This document shows, in pieces, positions 8,984-18,260 of a stretch of DNA of 64,000 nucleotides (the first letter of the stretch is position 1; each line of letters begins with the position of its first letter). Source of the DNA: Gammaproteobacteria bacterium (GTDB taxonomy: Bacteria; Pseudomonadota; Gammaproteobacteria; Enterobacterales; Psychrobiaceae); assembly GCA_013214965.1 (NCBI GenBank), contig JABSRU010000014.1, forward strand, positions 1 through 64,000, given 5' to 3'. Both the position numbers and the translations under genes were made by a program. The notes under the pieces are model-generated. The model made no database searches. It was not told the origin of the DNA and saw nothing but the letters and a program-made list of their open reading frames with translations.

Positions 8984-10789
8984 ATGACCGCACCTATGAT
9001 GAATGAACGTGATCTTGAGTTTATGCTTTATGAATTGTTTGACAGTGAATCGCTGCTCGAGCGAGCACGATATCAAGATCATGATCGCCTGACGTTTAAT
9101 CAGGCGATCAACACCGCTAAAACCTTAGCAGAGAAATATTTTTTACCGATTAGACAAAAACTTGATACCCAACAGCCACACTTTGATGGTAAAAAAGTTC
9201 ATTTAATCCCAGAGTTGAAAGTCGCTATTGATGCTGTGATTGAGTCCGGTTTTTCGTCAGCAACCGCTGATTATGAATTGATGGGAATGCAATTACCACC
9301 CATTGTCGCAAGTGCTGCAAACGCTTATCTTTTTGCCGCTGGTGGCACTGGTATGGGGTATACGGCGTTAACATCAGCCAATGCAAACTTGTTACAAACT
9401 TATGGCAGTGAATCACTCATTAATCAATGGGTCAAGCCAATGCGTAGCGGCCGTTTTGCTGGCACGATGGCGATGACCGAACCGGGTAGTGGCTCAGGTT
9501 TAGCGGATCTCACGACCAGTGCAGTAAAGTCTCAAGACGGTAATTATAAAATTAGCGGCAATAAAATTTTTATCTCTGGTGGCGATCATGATCTCACTGA
9601 AAATATCGTTCATCTGGTGCTAGCACGGGTTAAAGGTGCGCCTCAGGGGATTAAGGGTATTTCGTTATTTGTAGTACCTAAATATTTGGTTAATGATGAT
9701 GGCTCAATTGGTGCTGAGAATGAAGTGGCTTTAGCGGGCTTATTTCACAAAATGGGCGGGCGGGCTCAAACGTCAACCGCATTAAATTTTGGTGAAAAAA
9801 ATGGGGCGGTAGGTTATTTAGTCGGCCAAGAAAATCACGGCCTAAAATATATGTTTCATATGATGAATGAAGCGAGAATTATGATTGGCACCTCTGCCGC
9901 TATTACGGCGCTAGTGGGTTATCACTATTCAGTTGATTATGCCAAAGAGCGTCCACAGGGGCGTTTACCATCATGTAAAGATCCGCATTCGCCAATGATC
10001 AATATTATTGAACATGCTGATGTTAAGCGGATGCTATTAGCGCAAAAATCCTATGCAGAAGGCGCTTTTGCCTTGGTGTTATATGGTACCCAACTCTCCG
10101 ACGATGAAAAAACCGCTGACACGGAGCAAGCACGAAAACAGGCTCATTTGTTACTGGATTTTTTAACCCCTATCATTAAAACATGGCCCTCAGAGTATGG
10201 CCCCAAAGCGAATGATTTAGCGATTCAGGTGCTGGCTGGCCATGGTTATATTAATGAGCATCCAGTAGAAATGTTCTACCGTGACAATCGTTTAAATCCT
10301 ATTCATGAAGGCACTACCTGTATTCAATCGCTCGATTTATTAGCCCGAAAATTGCCAATGAATAATCAAGCCGGCTATTTGGCGACCTTAGCTGAAATAG
10401 ACAAAACCGTACAGGTAGCGACCGAGTATGCAAACTTAAGATGCTATAGCGAAGCGCTTGAATCGGCAGTAACTAGCTTAAAACAAACCACTAATATGCT
10501 ATTACATGCGATGTCAACTCAAAACATCGATTTGGTGTTGTCCAACTCGGTTAAATACATTGAGTTATTTGGTCATATCATGATCGCCTGGCTATGGCTT
10601 AAACAAGGTATTGTTGCGACCAAAGCCTTGGCAGAACAGCCACCGCTAAGTGATAAAAACTTCTACCAAGGCAAGCTTCAGGCGTTGCAGTATTTTTATC
10701 GCTTTGAACTCCCTCTTATTTATCACTGGTCAATTATCTTAAGTGAAATGGATAACACCTGTTACGAGATGAAAACTGATTGGTTTTAA
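8984..10789 (+). CDS. Acyl-CoA dehydrogenase, about 600-residue type with C-terminal domain
   Basis: The 601-residue protein has the N-terminal, beta-barrel (MAMTEPGSGSGLADLTT, GNKIFISGGDHDLTENIVH) and C-terminal helical domains of acyl-CoA dehydrogenases. The catalytic Glu is in NPIHEGTTCIQSLDLLARKL. An extra C-terminal helical domain places it in the long subgroup with FadE5 and DmdC-type enzymes rather than the 380-residue class. It would insert an alpha,beta double bond into an acyl-CoA with FAD. Its operon partner is an APH-type kinase; in eukaryotic ACAD10/11 these two activities are fused. Confidence 0.88.
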   Translation: MTAPMMNERDLEFMLYELFDSESLLERARYQDHDRLTFNQAINTAKTLAEKYFLPIRQKLDTQQPHFDGKKVHLIPELKVAIDAVIESGFSSATADYELMGMQLPPIVASAANAYLFAAGGTGMGYTALTSANANLLQTYGSESLINQWVKPMRSGRFAGTMAMTEPGSGSGLADLTTSAVKSQDGNYKISGNKIFISGGDHDLTENIVHLVLARVKGAPQGIKGISLFVVPKYLVNDDGSIGAENEVALAGLFHKMGGRAQTSTALNFGEKNGAVGYLVGQENHGLKYMFHMMNEARIMIGTSAAITALVGYHYSVDYAKERPQGRLPSCKDPHSPMINIIEHADVKRMLLAQKSYAEGAFALVLYGTQLSDDEKTADTEQARKQAHLLLDFLTPIIKTWPSEYGPKANDLAIQVLAGHGYINEHPVEMFYRDNRLNPIHEGTTCIQSLDLLARKLPMNNQAGYLATLAEIDKTVQVATEYANLRCYSEALESAVTSLKQTTNMLLHAMSTQNIDLVLSNSVKYIELFGHIMIAWLWLKQGIVATKALAEQPPLSDKNFYQGKLQALQYFYRFELPLIYHWSIILSEMDNTCYEMKTDWF

Positions 10790-10835
10790 CCGTTTATCAA
10801 ACATAAAAAATGGCTCACGAAAGAGGATAAAGACC

Positions 10836-11297
10836 ATGCTTAAGACGATTAACAAAGATGAGATAGCTCAATATATCGATTATCAAGCTCAGCCGACTTC
10901 ATGGCATACCGTCACTCAAGAGCAAATCAATCTATTTGCCGATTGTACGCTCGATCAACAGTTTATTCATACGGATCCCGAGGCGGCTAAAGCGACGCCT
11001 TTTGGTTCTACCATTGCTCATGGTTTTTTGTCTTTATCGATGTTGTCGCATTTTTCGCAAAGTTACAGCCTGCTCATTGAGGGTTTTTACATGGGGCTTA
11101 ACGCCGGCTTTGACAAAGTCAGGTTTTTACAACCAGTGAAAGTCGACAGTCAAATCAGGGCACATGCCAAAATTTTATCGATTGAAGAAAAAAAAACCGG
11201 TCAATTTCGGATTAAGACTGAAGTGACCATCGAAATAGAAAATTGTGATACCCCGGCACTTGTTGCTCAGTGGATATCGGTCCAAATGGTTAAGTAA
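10836..11297 (+). CDS. MaoC-like enoyl-CoA hydratase
   Basis: A 153-residue single hotdog-fold protein. The hydratase motif is visible as QFIHTDPEAAKATPFGSTIAHGF, split as the D/H pair (TDPEAA and TIAHGF) used in R-specific enoyl-CoA hydration. Its length suits the short NodN/MaoC-type dehydratases. It follows the dehydrogenase by 46 bases and has an AAGAGGA ribosome site. The R-hydroxyacyl product would be the expected substrate for the MFE2-like SDR encoded next. Confidence 0.85.
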   Translation: MLKTINKDEIAQYIDYQAQPTSWHTVTQEQINLFADCTLDQQFIHTDPEAAKATPFGSTIAHGFLSLSMLSHFSQSYSLLIEGFYMGLNAGFDKVRFLQPVKVDSQIRAHAKILSIEEKKTGQFRIKTEVTIEIENCDTPALVAQWISVQMVK

Positions 11298-11328
11298 ACC
11301 TATTGATACTAATTCTAAGGAACTCATA

Positions 11329-12249
11329 ATGAAAATAAGTTTTGCAGGTAAAGTCGCTATCGTTACTGGCGCGGGTAATGGGTTAGGTCGATCCCATGCC
11401 TTAGCACTTGCCGCGCGTGGTGCCAAGGTGGTGGTTAACGATTTAGGGGGTGCTAGAGATGGTAATGGCATGTCATCAGCGGCGTCGCAAGAAGTCGTTC
11501 GTCTCATTAAAGACAATGGCGGTGAAGCAATCAGTCATAACGCTAATGTCGCTAATTTTGAGCAAGTGCAAGACATGGTCAAGCAAACCATGGATAAGTG
11601 GGGCCGAGTCGATATTTTAATCAATAATGCCGGGATCTTACGCGATAAATCCTTTAGTAAAATGAGTTTAGATGACTTTAAGCTAGTGATGGATGTGCAT
11701 GTGATGGGCTCTGTTAATTGCACCAAGGCGGTGTGGGATATTATGCGAGCGCAAAATTATGGTCGCATTGTTATGACCACTTCTTCCAGTGGGATGTATG
11801 GTAATTTTGGTCAGTCTAATTATGGTACAGCAAAGATGGCTCTTTTGGGTTTAATGAATACCTTAGTAATTGAAGGTGCTAAAAATAACATCCGTATTAA
11901 TGCTCTTGCTCCTACCGCCGGCACTCGGATGACCGAGGACTTGATCCCGGCAGAAATCGCCACCCTGTTATCACCGGAATCGGTTACCGTAGGGATGTTA
12001 ACTCTGTGTGATGATGATGCCCCTAATCGTTTTATCTTAAGCGCCGGAGCCGGTGGTTTTGCCAGTGCTAATATTTATGAAACCGATGGTTGTTTTATCC
12101 CCCAAGCAAATCAAACACCTGAAAAATTACGAGAGAAATGGCAACAACTTATCGCGATTGACCAACATACCGTGCTGCAATCTGGGATCCAACAATCAGA
12201 GAAATTCGTCGGCAAAGCCATGGCTTACCTAAAATCACAGCAGCAATGA
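11329..12249 (+). CDS. SDR, MFE2-type (R)-3-hydroxyacyl-CoA dehydrogenase
   Basis: A 306-residue SDR with TGAGNGLGRSHALALA, the insertion VVVNDLGGARDGNG typical of the dehydrogenase part of peroxisomal multifunctional enzyme type 2 (HSD17B4), NNAGILRDKSF, the catalytic Ser in TTSSSGMYGN, and YGTAK. The open frame extends upstream to 11245 inside the MaoC gene. I chose ATG at 11329 because AAGGAACTC precedes it and family N-termini begin near FAGKVAIVTG. Coupling with a MaoC hydratase reproduces the two activities fused in MFE2. Confidence 0.85.
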   Translation: MKISFAGKVAIVTGAGNGLGRSHALALAARGAKVVVNDLGGARDGNGMSSAASQEVVRLIKDNGGEAISHNANVANFEQVQDMVKQTMDKWGRVDILINNAGILRDKSFSKMSLDDFKLVMDVHVMGSVNCTKAVWDIMRAQNYGRIVMTTSSSGMYGNFGQSNYGTAKMALLGLMNTLVIEGAKNNIRINALAPTAGTRMTEDLIPAEIATLLSPESVTVGMLTLCDDDAPNRFILSAGAGGFASANIYETDGCFIPQANQTPEKLREKWQQLIAIDQHTVLQSGIQQSEKFVGKAMAYLKSQQQ

Positions 12250-12269
12250 AATAACTTGAAGGAATCATC

Positions 12270-12814
12270 ATGAGAGAAGCCGTTATTGTATCAGCAGCAC
12301 GGACCCCAATTGGTAAAGCATATCGAGGCGCATTTAATCATTTAACGGCACCTACTTTAGCATCTTTCGCCGTCAAAGCTGCCGTTGAACGGGCTGGCGT
12401 AGATCCGGCAGAAATCGAAGATTGTATTTTTGGTGCTGCCTTGCAACAAGGTTCACAAGGGATGAATTTTGGACGTCAGGTTGCGAACCTGATGAGATGG
12501 GCATTGGACCAATCTTCGCTATTCCTAAATTATTAGCACGTAATGGCTTGAGCATGGATGATATTGGTTTATGGGAGATCAATGAAGCGTTTGGGGTACA
12601 AGTACTTTATTGCGCTGAACAATTAGGTATCCCTGACGATCGGTTAAACGTCAATGGTGGTGCAATTTCAATTGGTCATCCTTATGGCATGAGCGGGGCG
12701 CGTATGGTGATGCATGCGTTAATTGAAGGTAAGCGCCGCGGTGTTAAATATGTGGTCATTAGCATGTGTATTGGTGGTGGCCAAGGTGCGGCCGGATTAT
12801 TTGAAGTACTTTAA
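12270..12814 (+). pseudogene. Acetyl-CoA acyltransferase (thiolase) with a large internal deletion
   Basis: The first about 71 codons are a normal thiolase N-terminus (MREAVIVSAARTPIGKAYRG ... GMNFGRQVA). The sequence then jumps, with a frame change near 12480-12486, to a C-terminal half starting at [17 protein letters not shown] and running through [15 protein letters not shown] and [10 protein letters not shown]. Thiolases are about 390 residues (1.17 kb); only 545 bp remain, so roughly 0.6 kb is gone. The lost part includes the nucleophilic Cys region. The upstream frame stops at 12536. The His and second Cys motifs survive, so the loss looks recent. Thiolysis in this operon must come from a paralogue. 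Confidence 0.88.
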
Positions 12815-12836
12815 AATAATAAATAGGGGAAGTATC

Positions 12837-14522
12837 GTGGGAAAAATATGGCTTGAAAAGAGTTACCCGCCAGGGGTCGATTTTGAAATTAACCCTGATA
12901 AATACAAATCACTGGTCGATCTATTTCTTAAATATACTACATTATATCGAGACAATACAGCATTTATTAATATGAATGCCACTTTGAGTTATCAGGAGTT
13001 AGCGCAACAAGCCACTGATTTCGCCGCTTATTTACAACAAGATTTAGGGTTGGTGAAAGGTGATAAATTTGCCATTATGATCCCAAATACTTTGCAATAT
13101 CCTATCGCATTATTTGGTGCCTTAATGGCCGGGTTAACGGTGGTTAATGTTAATCCGCTTTATACTGCTAGAGAATTAGAGCACCAATTAAAAGATTCGG
13201 GTACTAAAGCGGTGCTGGTGGTAGAGAATTCGGCTCATGTGCTTGCTGCGGTTATTGATAAGACATCGGTGGCACATGTTATTACCACGGGAATAGGAGA
13301 TCGGCTTAACCTAGTTAAAGGGACATTGATCAACTTTTATCTCAAGCATATAAAAAAGCTGGTGCCAGCCTATAAATTGAGTAATAAAATAGGGTTTAAT
13401 ACCGCGTTAGCTATCGGAAAAAAATTAACCTTTACTCCTGTTAGAATCACCGGGCAAGATCTGGCTTTTTTGCAATATACCGGTGGTACCACCGGCCCAG
13501 CAAAGGGAGCAATGCTAACCCACCGCAATATGGTTGCCAATATTGAACAGTCAAATGCAGTGACCAAGAACGTTTACGAAGTCGGTCGAGAATTTTTAAT
13601 CACGGCATTACCGCTTTATCATGTCTATGCCCTAACGTCGAATTGCCTGTGTTTCATTCCTTATGGCGGCACTAACCTGTTAATTACTAATCCCAGAGAT
13701 ATGATTGGTTTTGTCAAAGAACTCGCTAAGTATCCATTTACTGCGATCACTGGAGTTAATACCTTATTTAATGCCTTATTGCATACTCCAGGCTTTGAGC
13801 AACTGGATTTTAGCGCTTTAAAGCTTAGTAATGGTGGAGGGATGGCTCTCCAACGGCCGGTGGCTGAACGGTGGCAAAAGGTGACCGGTGTTCGTTTATT
13901 AGAAGGGTACGGTTTAACAGAATGTGCGCCTTTGGTCACCGTAAATCCATATGATCTGCAAGGCTATAATGGTTCGATTGGTGTCCCGGTTTCTTCTACC
14001 GATATCCGCTTGCTCGATGATGACGGAGAACTCGTCGGGTTAGGTCAACCGGGGGAAATGTGGGTAAAAGGTCCGCAAGTGATGCGTGGTTATTACAATT
14101 GCCAAGCCGCAACGGATGAAGTGCTAAAAGATGGTTGGTTAGCGACGGGGGATATTGCCACCATGGATGAAAATGGCTTTTTTACCATAGTTGATCGTAA
14201 AAAAGACATGATTATAGTGTCTGGTTTTAATGTTTATCCCAATGAAATTGAAGAAATTCTGGTTATGCATCAAGGAGTCATTGAAGCGGCGGCTATTGGG
14301 GTCGCAAATGATCTGACCGGTGAAACAGTCAAGGTTTTTATTGTCCGTAAAGATCCTAATTTGGCGGAACAAGAGATCATTGAATATTGCCAGGCTAGGC
14401 TGACCAATTATAAGCGTCCGAAATTAGTTGAGTTTATGGATGAATTGCCCAAAAGCAATGTTGGTAAAGTGCTAAGAAAAGAGCTACGCCAATATAATCT
14501 CGATAAGTGTTCAAATCAATAA
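12837..14522 (+). CDS. fadD: Long-chain fatty-acid--CoA ligase
   Basis: A 561-residue adenylate-forming enzyme that activates fatty acids as acyl-CoA at the inner membrane. The N-terminus ([20 protein letters not shown]) resembles E. coli FadD. The AMP-binding loop is [18 protein letters not shown], followed by GYGLTECAP, and the hinge/C-terminal lysine region includes [20 protein letters not shown] and [15 protein letters not shown] chose GTG at 12837 after AGGGGAAG; the open frame reaches back into the thiolase remnant. It is 22 bases after that gene. A second ligase at 22996 shares the same layout. Confidence 0.92.
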   Translation: MGKIWLEKSYPPGVDFEINPDKYKSLVDLFLKYTTLYRDNTAFINMNATLSYQELAQQATDFAAYLQQDLGLVKGDKFAIMIPNTLQYPIALFGALMAGLTVVNVNPLYTARELEHQLKDSGTKAVLVVENSAHVLAAVIDKTSVAHVITTGIGDRLNLVKGTLINFYLKHIKKLVPAYKLSNKIGFNTALAIGKKLTFTPVRITGQDLAFLQYTGGTTGPAKGAMLTHRNMVANIEQSNAVTKNVYEVGREFLITALPLYHVYALTSNCLCFIPYGGTNLLITNPRDMIGFVKELAKYPFTAITGVNTLFNALLHTPGFEQLDFSALKLSNGGGMALQRPVAERWQKVTGVRLLEGYGLTECAPLVTVNPYDLQGYNGSIGVPVSSTDIRLLDDDGELVGLGQPGEMWVKGPQVMRGYYNCQAATDEVLKDGWLATGDIATMDENGFFTIVDRKKDMIIVSGFNVYPNEIEEILVMHQGVIEAAAIGVANDLTGETVKVFIVRKDPNLAEQEIIEYCQARLTNYKRPKLVEFMDELPKSNVGKVLRKELRQYNLDKCSNQ

Positions 14523-14647
14523 AAAATTTTCACAATAACGGTCGTCATTGACCGAATAAAAACATCCGCCAATGATTCGCTGAGTGCTTTCACTAAGCCA
14601 AAATGGCATACATTGGTAAATTCATGGCACAACAAGAGAGAATCATT

Positions 14648-15646
14648 ATGACAACTTATACCGCAATTAATTTAATCGCCCGCCCACAAGGTGGCCCTAT
14701 TGGGCCGGCACTGTTTGATGTGGTGCAAAAGAAGTTACCAATCGTGGGGCAAGGAGAGTTCCTAGTTAAACAATCCCATATGTCACTTGATCCTGCGATG
14801 TTTGGCTGGATGAGCCCAGATCCAGACAGTTACATTCCACCCGTTGAGCTAGGTACGGTGATGCGTAGCTCAGGTATTGGTGAAGTGGTAGAGAGTAATC
14901 ATCCTGATTTTTACGTTGGTGACCGAGTGATGGGCATGATGGGTTGGCAACAATATATACTAAGTAATGGTGCTGGATTAAATAAAGTGACAGTGCCACT
15001 AACAGATGAGACCATTTTATCAATATTTGCTCTACCAGGCTTGACCGCGACGCAAGGACTTTTCAACGTCGGAAAACCGAAAAAGGGTGAAACGCTGGTG
15101 GTTTCTGGTGCGGCTGGTTCGGTGGGATCGATTGTCGGACAACTCGCTAAGGCGGAAGGCCTGAGGGTGATTGGTATCGTAGGAACAGCTGACAAAGCCG
15201 ATTGGATAGTCAATGAGTTAGGCTTTGATGGTGCCATTAATTATAAATCGGAAAACCTAGCCGAACAGTTAGCACAATTAACTCCTGAAGGTATTGATAT
15301 TTACTTTGAAAATACCGGGGGCTCAATCCAGCATCATGTCGTTAACAGAATGAATGCCCATGGTCGTATTGTCGTTTGCGGGATGATTGCTGATTATCCG
15401 AAAGCACAACCAGATTTGGCGCCAAGCTGGATCCCTATCATCAAAAAACGATTGACCATACAAGGTTTTACTATGCCAGATCACTTTGGTGACATACCAC
15501 AACTTTTAGAGAAACTTACTCCTTATGTGATGCAAGGAAAAATTAAGCATCGTAGCCATACGTTAGAAGGCTTAGAGTCAGCGATTACGGGCTTGAATTT
15601 TTTCTTTACCGGTCAAAATAAAGGTAAGTTAATTGTTAAGCTTTAG
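14648..15646 (+). CDS. NADP-dependent MDR reductase, CurA / prostaglandin-reductase family
   Basis: A 332-residue zinc-free medium-chain dehydrogenase/reductase. The cofactor loop is SGAAGSVGSIVGQLAK, and the family pattern AINYKSENL, YFENTGG and VVCGMIADY is clear. Relatives (CurA/YncB, leukotriene B4 12-hydroxydehydrogenase, 15-oxoprostaglandin 13-reductase) reduce the C=C bond of enones. I chose ATG at 14648 (AGAGAGAAT upstream) over two in-frame ATGs at 14603 and 14624. It is probably the last gene of the operon, 125 bases after fadD. An enone reductase suits metabolism of oxidised fatty acids, which is inference. Confidence 0.85.
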   Translation: MTTYTAINLIARPQGGPIGPALFDVVQKKLPIVGQGEFLVKQSHMSLDPAMFGWMSPDPDSYIPPVELGTVMRSSGIGEVVESNHPDFYVGDRVMGMMGWQQYILSNGAGLNKVTVPLTDETILSIFALPGLTATQGLFNVGKPKKGETLVVSGAAGSVGSIVGQLAKAEGLRVIGIVGTADKADWIVNELGFDGAINYKSENLAEQLAQLTPEGIDIYFENTGGSIQHHVVNRMNAHGRIVVCGMIADYPKAQPDLAPSWIPIIKKRLTIQGFTMPDHFGDIPQLLEKLTPYVMQGKIKHRSHTLEGLESAITGLNFFFTGQNKGKLIVKL

Positions 15647-15706
15647 TCTATCTGCCCTGAACAAGGCCGCTATTGTTTACTTCAATCCTCCCGATCCAGA
15701 GCGTAA

Positions 15707-15735
15707 GTGTTCCCCGTAACCACGGGGATGAGCCG
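15707..15735. repeat. Solitary 29-bp repeat resembling a type I-E CRISPR repeat
   Basis: The unit reads GTGTT, CCCCGT, AACC, ACGGGG, ATGAGCCG: 29 bases with a 6-bp stem, the same size and layout as the I-E repeats of Enterobacterales, differing mainly in the loop and in GAG for the usual GAA/AAA. Only one copy is present, so there is no array, and no cas genes are in the window. A 7-bp outer inverted repeat, CCTCCCG (15687-15693) and CGGGAGG (15734-15740), frames it. It lies between convergent genes, so a terminator hairpin is an alternative. Confidence 0.55.
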
Positions 15736-15751
15736 GGAGGTGAATCCATCA

Positions 15752-16120
15752 CTAAGTTAATTGGCCAATATTATTCATAAAGCAGCGCATCACTTCATGT
15801 TCACCAACAATTAACGGAAAGGTTCCTTTGTAATCAAAATCGGCACCTAATACACCAACAAATTCCTTAGTGAAATGTTCGATGGTGGGCGGGGTGATAA
15901 CGGCAATACGCTTGGTGTGGCGCTCAACAATATCGTAAATATATTGCTCGTTAGGACTTAGATTTTGTTTAATGGTTTTTATCTGTTTTTTCGCCGCCGC
16001 TTGTTCTTTAGAGGGGGTCATCGCAGATACCATTTTGGTTTGAGCGGCGAGAGTGCTAACCGCCGCAATAGCAGCAGTACCTTTGATGATAGTGCGACGA
16101 TCAATTTTTTTATTTAACAT
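15752..16120 (-). CDS. Small Tat-signal protein of unknown function
   Basis: A 122-residue protein beginning MLNKKIDRRTIIKGTAAIAA, a clear twin-arginine signal (RRTIIKG plus a hydrophobic stretch). The mature part has a helical region (KQIKTIKQNLSPNEQYIYDI) and ends FMNNIGQLT. I do not recognise the family. It begins 16 bases after the lipoxygenase-like gene, so the two are almost certainly co-transcribed and may form a complex. Tat export implies a folded or cofactor-bearing partner or a periplasmic location. Confidence 0.75.
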   Translation of the reverse strand: MLNKKIDRRTIIKGTAAIAAVSTLAAQTKMVSAMTPSKEQAAAKKQIKTIKQNLSPNEQYIYDIVERHTKRIAVITPPTIEHFTKEFVGVLGADFDYKGTFPLIVGEHEVMRCFMNNIGQLT

Positions 16121-16136
16121 GATGTATATCCTTCAA

Positions 16137-18260
16137 TTAGTTCCAAGGGCTGACGGTAATGGTTGATGGCATTCTTAAATCGAATCCCCAACGGCGTGCC
16201 TCATTTTTGGTTTTTATCTCGTCATCTAATGCTTTTAACTCGTCTTGAAATTTGGTTAAATGGCTGTAAATGCGTTGATCTTGCATAAACTGTCCCTGAG
16301 GATATTTTCCTAATGAGCGATGCCAATCGGTTGGTAAATCAACGAAAATACGAGAGAAAACAAATAAGGCTAAACCAGCATTAATGGTCGGACAAATATT
16401 TAACCAATCATTTTTATTATGTACTTCACCAGGGCCTGGAACACGACTACTGTAGTAACCTAGACTGCCTATTGTTGAAAATGATGGGAAGCGATCTAAT
16501 GCATGGTTGGTACTCATCCAGAAAATAATCCGGCTCGTGATATCGACCAGTTCATCAATTGATGTTGCATTATCAGGGAAGCCATTGACTTGCCCAAGAT
16601 TGGTGGTTTCGCTCAAAAATCCTTGGAGTTCATAATCGTTAATAACGTCGGTGTCATTACTGTAATATAAACTGAGGTAATTACCGACCCAACGTTTGAT
16701 AATCGGCAGGATCTGATTATCATCATGGAGGGCATAATCTTGAATTTTAGCGTAATCATCATCTTGTGAACGATCAAGTGGCGTACTGTCTTCGATAAAA
16801 TGATATTCTTGGGCACGTGCAACCGTGGCATTGACAAAACTTTCGCTGGAAAAACCAGACAGATTTGAAATTGCACCGGTTAATAATCCATGATAACCAT
16901 CACCAAAATCTACACTGCTAAAATTGGTACCAACATCTTTAAATATCCCCGTAAAATTATTTCCCACCAAGGACATTAAATGCGTATCGAGTAGAGCCGC
17001 TAGTGGATGGTGACTTGGGATATTACGATAAAATGCAATAGGGATCGGCCCCAAATAAAGGTGGGTGGATAAATGGTCAACCACACCTGACATTGAACTC
17101 ATGGTAGTGACGGTATTTTTAGCCATTTGCCATGTCCAATAATCATCTGCAGGGGTTAGAATTCGCGACCATGGATTGTTGTTATCGTTGACACCGAAGG
17201 TACGATTTAACCACCATAAGAAGTTTGACGGTTGATTATTTTGAGTAGGTTGAATCGCAATGATTTTTAAGCTACCGCCGTTTTTAGGGATTGCAAATAA
17301 TGCGAGGGCGGCATTGAGTGTTGCGCCATAGGCTTGGTTGGTTTTTTCGGCGGTTGTTTGTGGGTGAAAATTATTATAATTAGCAATAAAGACCCGTTTA
17401 TCAAGCATGGCTTGTTCGAGGTCGTCTTGTCTAAAGTGCGACACTTGTTTAAACATCTCGTTAGTAACGGGGAAGTTGGTTAAATGTTCAGTGTAAAGTG
17501 ACAGGTGTTTATAGAGTGGTGCCATCGGTGCCACTTGTAACCAACCCATTAAGTCATCATCCCGATAATCATGATAATAAGTTGGTTTGGGATAACGCTG
17601 ATCATCGTCGGGGAAAAAATTCAATTCTTCCTCATTAAGGGCCTTGCGCGCAGGTAAACCAATGAGTACGGGGTCAATTATTTCAAATTTTAGCTGGCTA
17701 AAATCACCATTAAAGATATTTTCAAAAATCAGGGCCAGCATCCGTAATAATGCGGAAATAATGTTTGGCGCTTCGATAAAGGCCAAAAAATTCTTAGCCA
17801 CATATTGCGGAACTGCTTCGTAGATATCAATCGCATTTTCACCGGGATGAGCATCATCGACGCCAAAATCATCTTCATGGGCATGTTGTGCACGTTCTTC
17901 ATCGGTGCCTTTGAGCATCCATTTGGTGTTATCTAGTAGATCTTGTGCTTCCATATTGCCATGAACAACGGCGCCATCGAGTTTGTCATAGGCAAACCAA
18001 TTGACATTTTGGGCTTCGACAATTTCATCTTGGCGAGCCGTTAAAGCACTATTATCGGAGTGTTGAGGCAGTGATGATGATGGGAATTTTGGCAGTTCTC
18101 CTGTCGCACCACCGATAGTGCCTTCATTACTACCGGAATCGCTAGCTCGTGTCATTACCCGTTCACTTGCGGCTCGTGCTTTTGCTTGATCGTAAGCTTG
18201 CAATGCTTGCATCAGCTCTTGATATTCGGCTGATTGTTTAATCTGTTCTATATTACTCAT
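16137..18260 (-). CDS. Lipoxygenase-fold protein with altered metal site
   Basis: A 707-residue protein. The lipoxygenase core is visible in TPADDYWTWQMAK, HLSTHLYLGPIPIAFYR, HPLAALLDTHL, IIFWMSTNHALDRF and the C-terminal RMPSTITV. Canonical ligands are His-x4-His, His-x3-Asn and a terminal Ile carboxylate. Here, with MSNIEQ as start, the first position is Asp395 (His396 beside it), His400 is kept, His586 is kept, the Asn position is Arg590, and the chain ends ...TVSPWN, four residues past where Ile should be last. I chose ATG at 18260 (AGAAGGG upstream); the frame is open to 18365. It follows DUF1329 and precedes the Tat protein. Dioxygenase activity is uncertain. Confidence 0.75.
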   Translation of the reverse strand: MSNIEQIKQSAEYQELMQALQAYDQAKARAASERVMTRASDSGSNEGTIGGATGELPKFPSSSLPQHSDNSALTARQDEIVEAQNVNWFAYDKLDGAVVHGNMEAQDLLDNTKWMLKGTDEERAQHAHEDDFGVDDAHPGENAIDIYEAVPQYVAKNFLAFIEAPNIISALLRMLALIFENIFNGDFSQLKFEIIDPVLIGLPARKALNEEELNFFPDDDQRYPKPTYYHDYRDDDLMGWLQVAPMAPLYKHLSLYTEHLTNFPVTNEMFKQVSHFRQDDLEQAMLDKRVFIANYNNFHPQTTAEKTNQAYGATLNAALALFAIPKNGGSLKIIAIQPTQNNQPSNFLWWLNRTFGVNDNNNPWSRILTPADDYWTWQMAKNTVTTMSSMSGVVDHLSTHLYLGPIPIAFYRNIPSHHPLAALLDTHLMSLVGNNFTGIFKDVGTNFSSVDFGDGYHGLLTGAISNLSGFSSESFVNATVARAQEYHFIEDSTPLDRSQDDDYAKIQDYALHDDNQILPIIKRWVGNYLSLYYSNDTDVINDYELQGFLSETTNLGQVNGFPDNATSIDELVDITSRIIFWMSTNHALDRFPSFSTIGSLGYYSSRVPGPGEVHNKNDWLNICPTINAGLALFVFSRIFVDLPTDWHRSLGKYPQGQFMQDQRIYSHLTKFQDELKALDDEIKTKNEARRWGFDLRMPSTITVSPWN

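Noticed and set aside
11245-11328. Upstream extension of the MFE2-like SDR into the MaoC gene
   Set aside because: The extra 28 residues overlap MaoC in another frame and lack family similarity; ATG 11329 has a good ribosome site.
14539-14554. CGGTC/GACCG hairpin after fadD as terminator
   Set aside because: Stem of only five pairs with no T-run; the reductase gene is probably still co-transcribed.
15707-15735. CRISPR array
   Set aside because: There is one repeat only, with no spacer-repeat periodicity on either side and no cas genes in the window.
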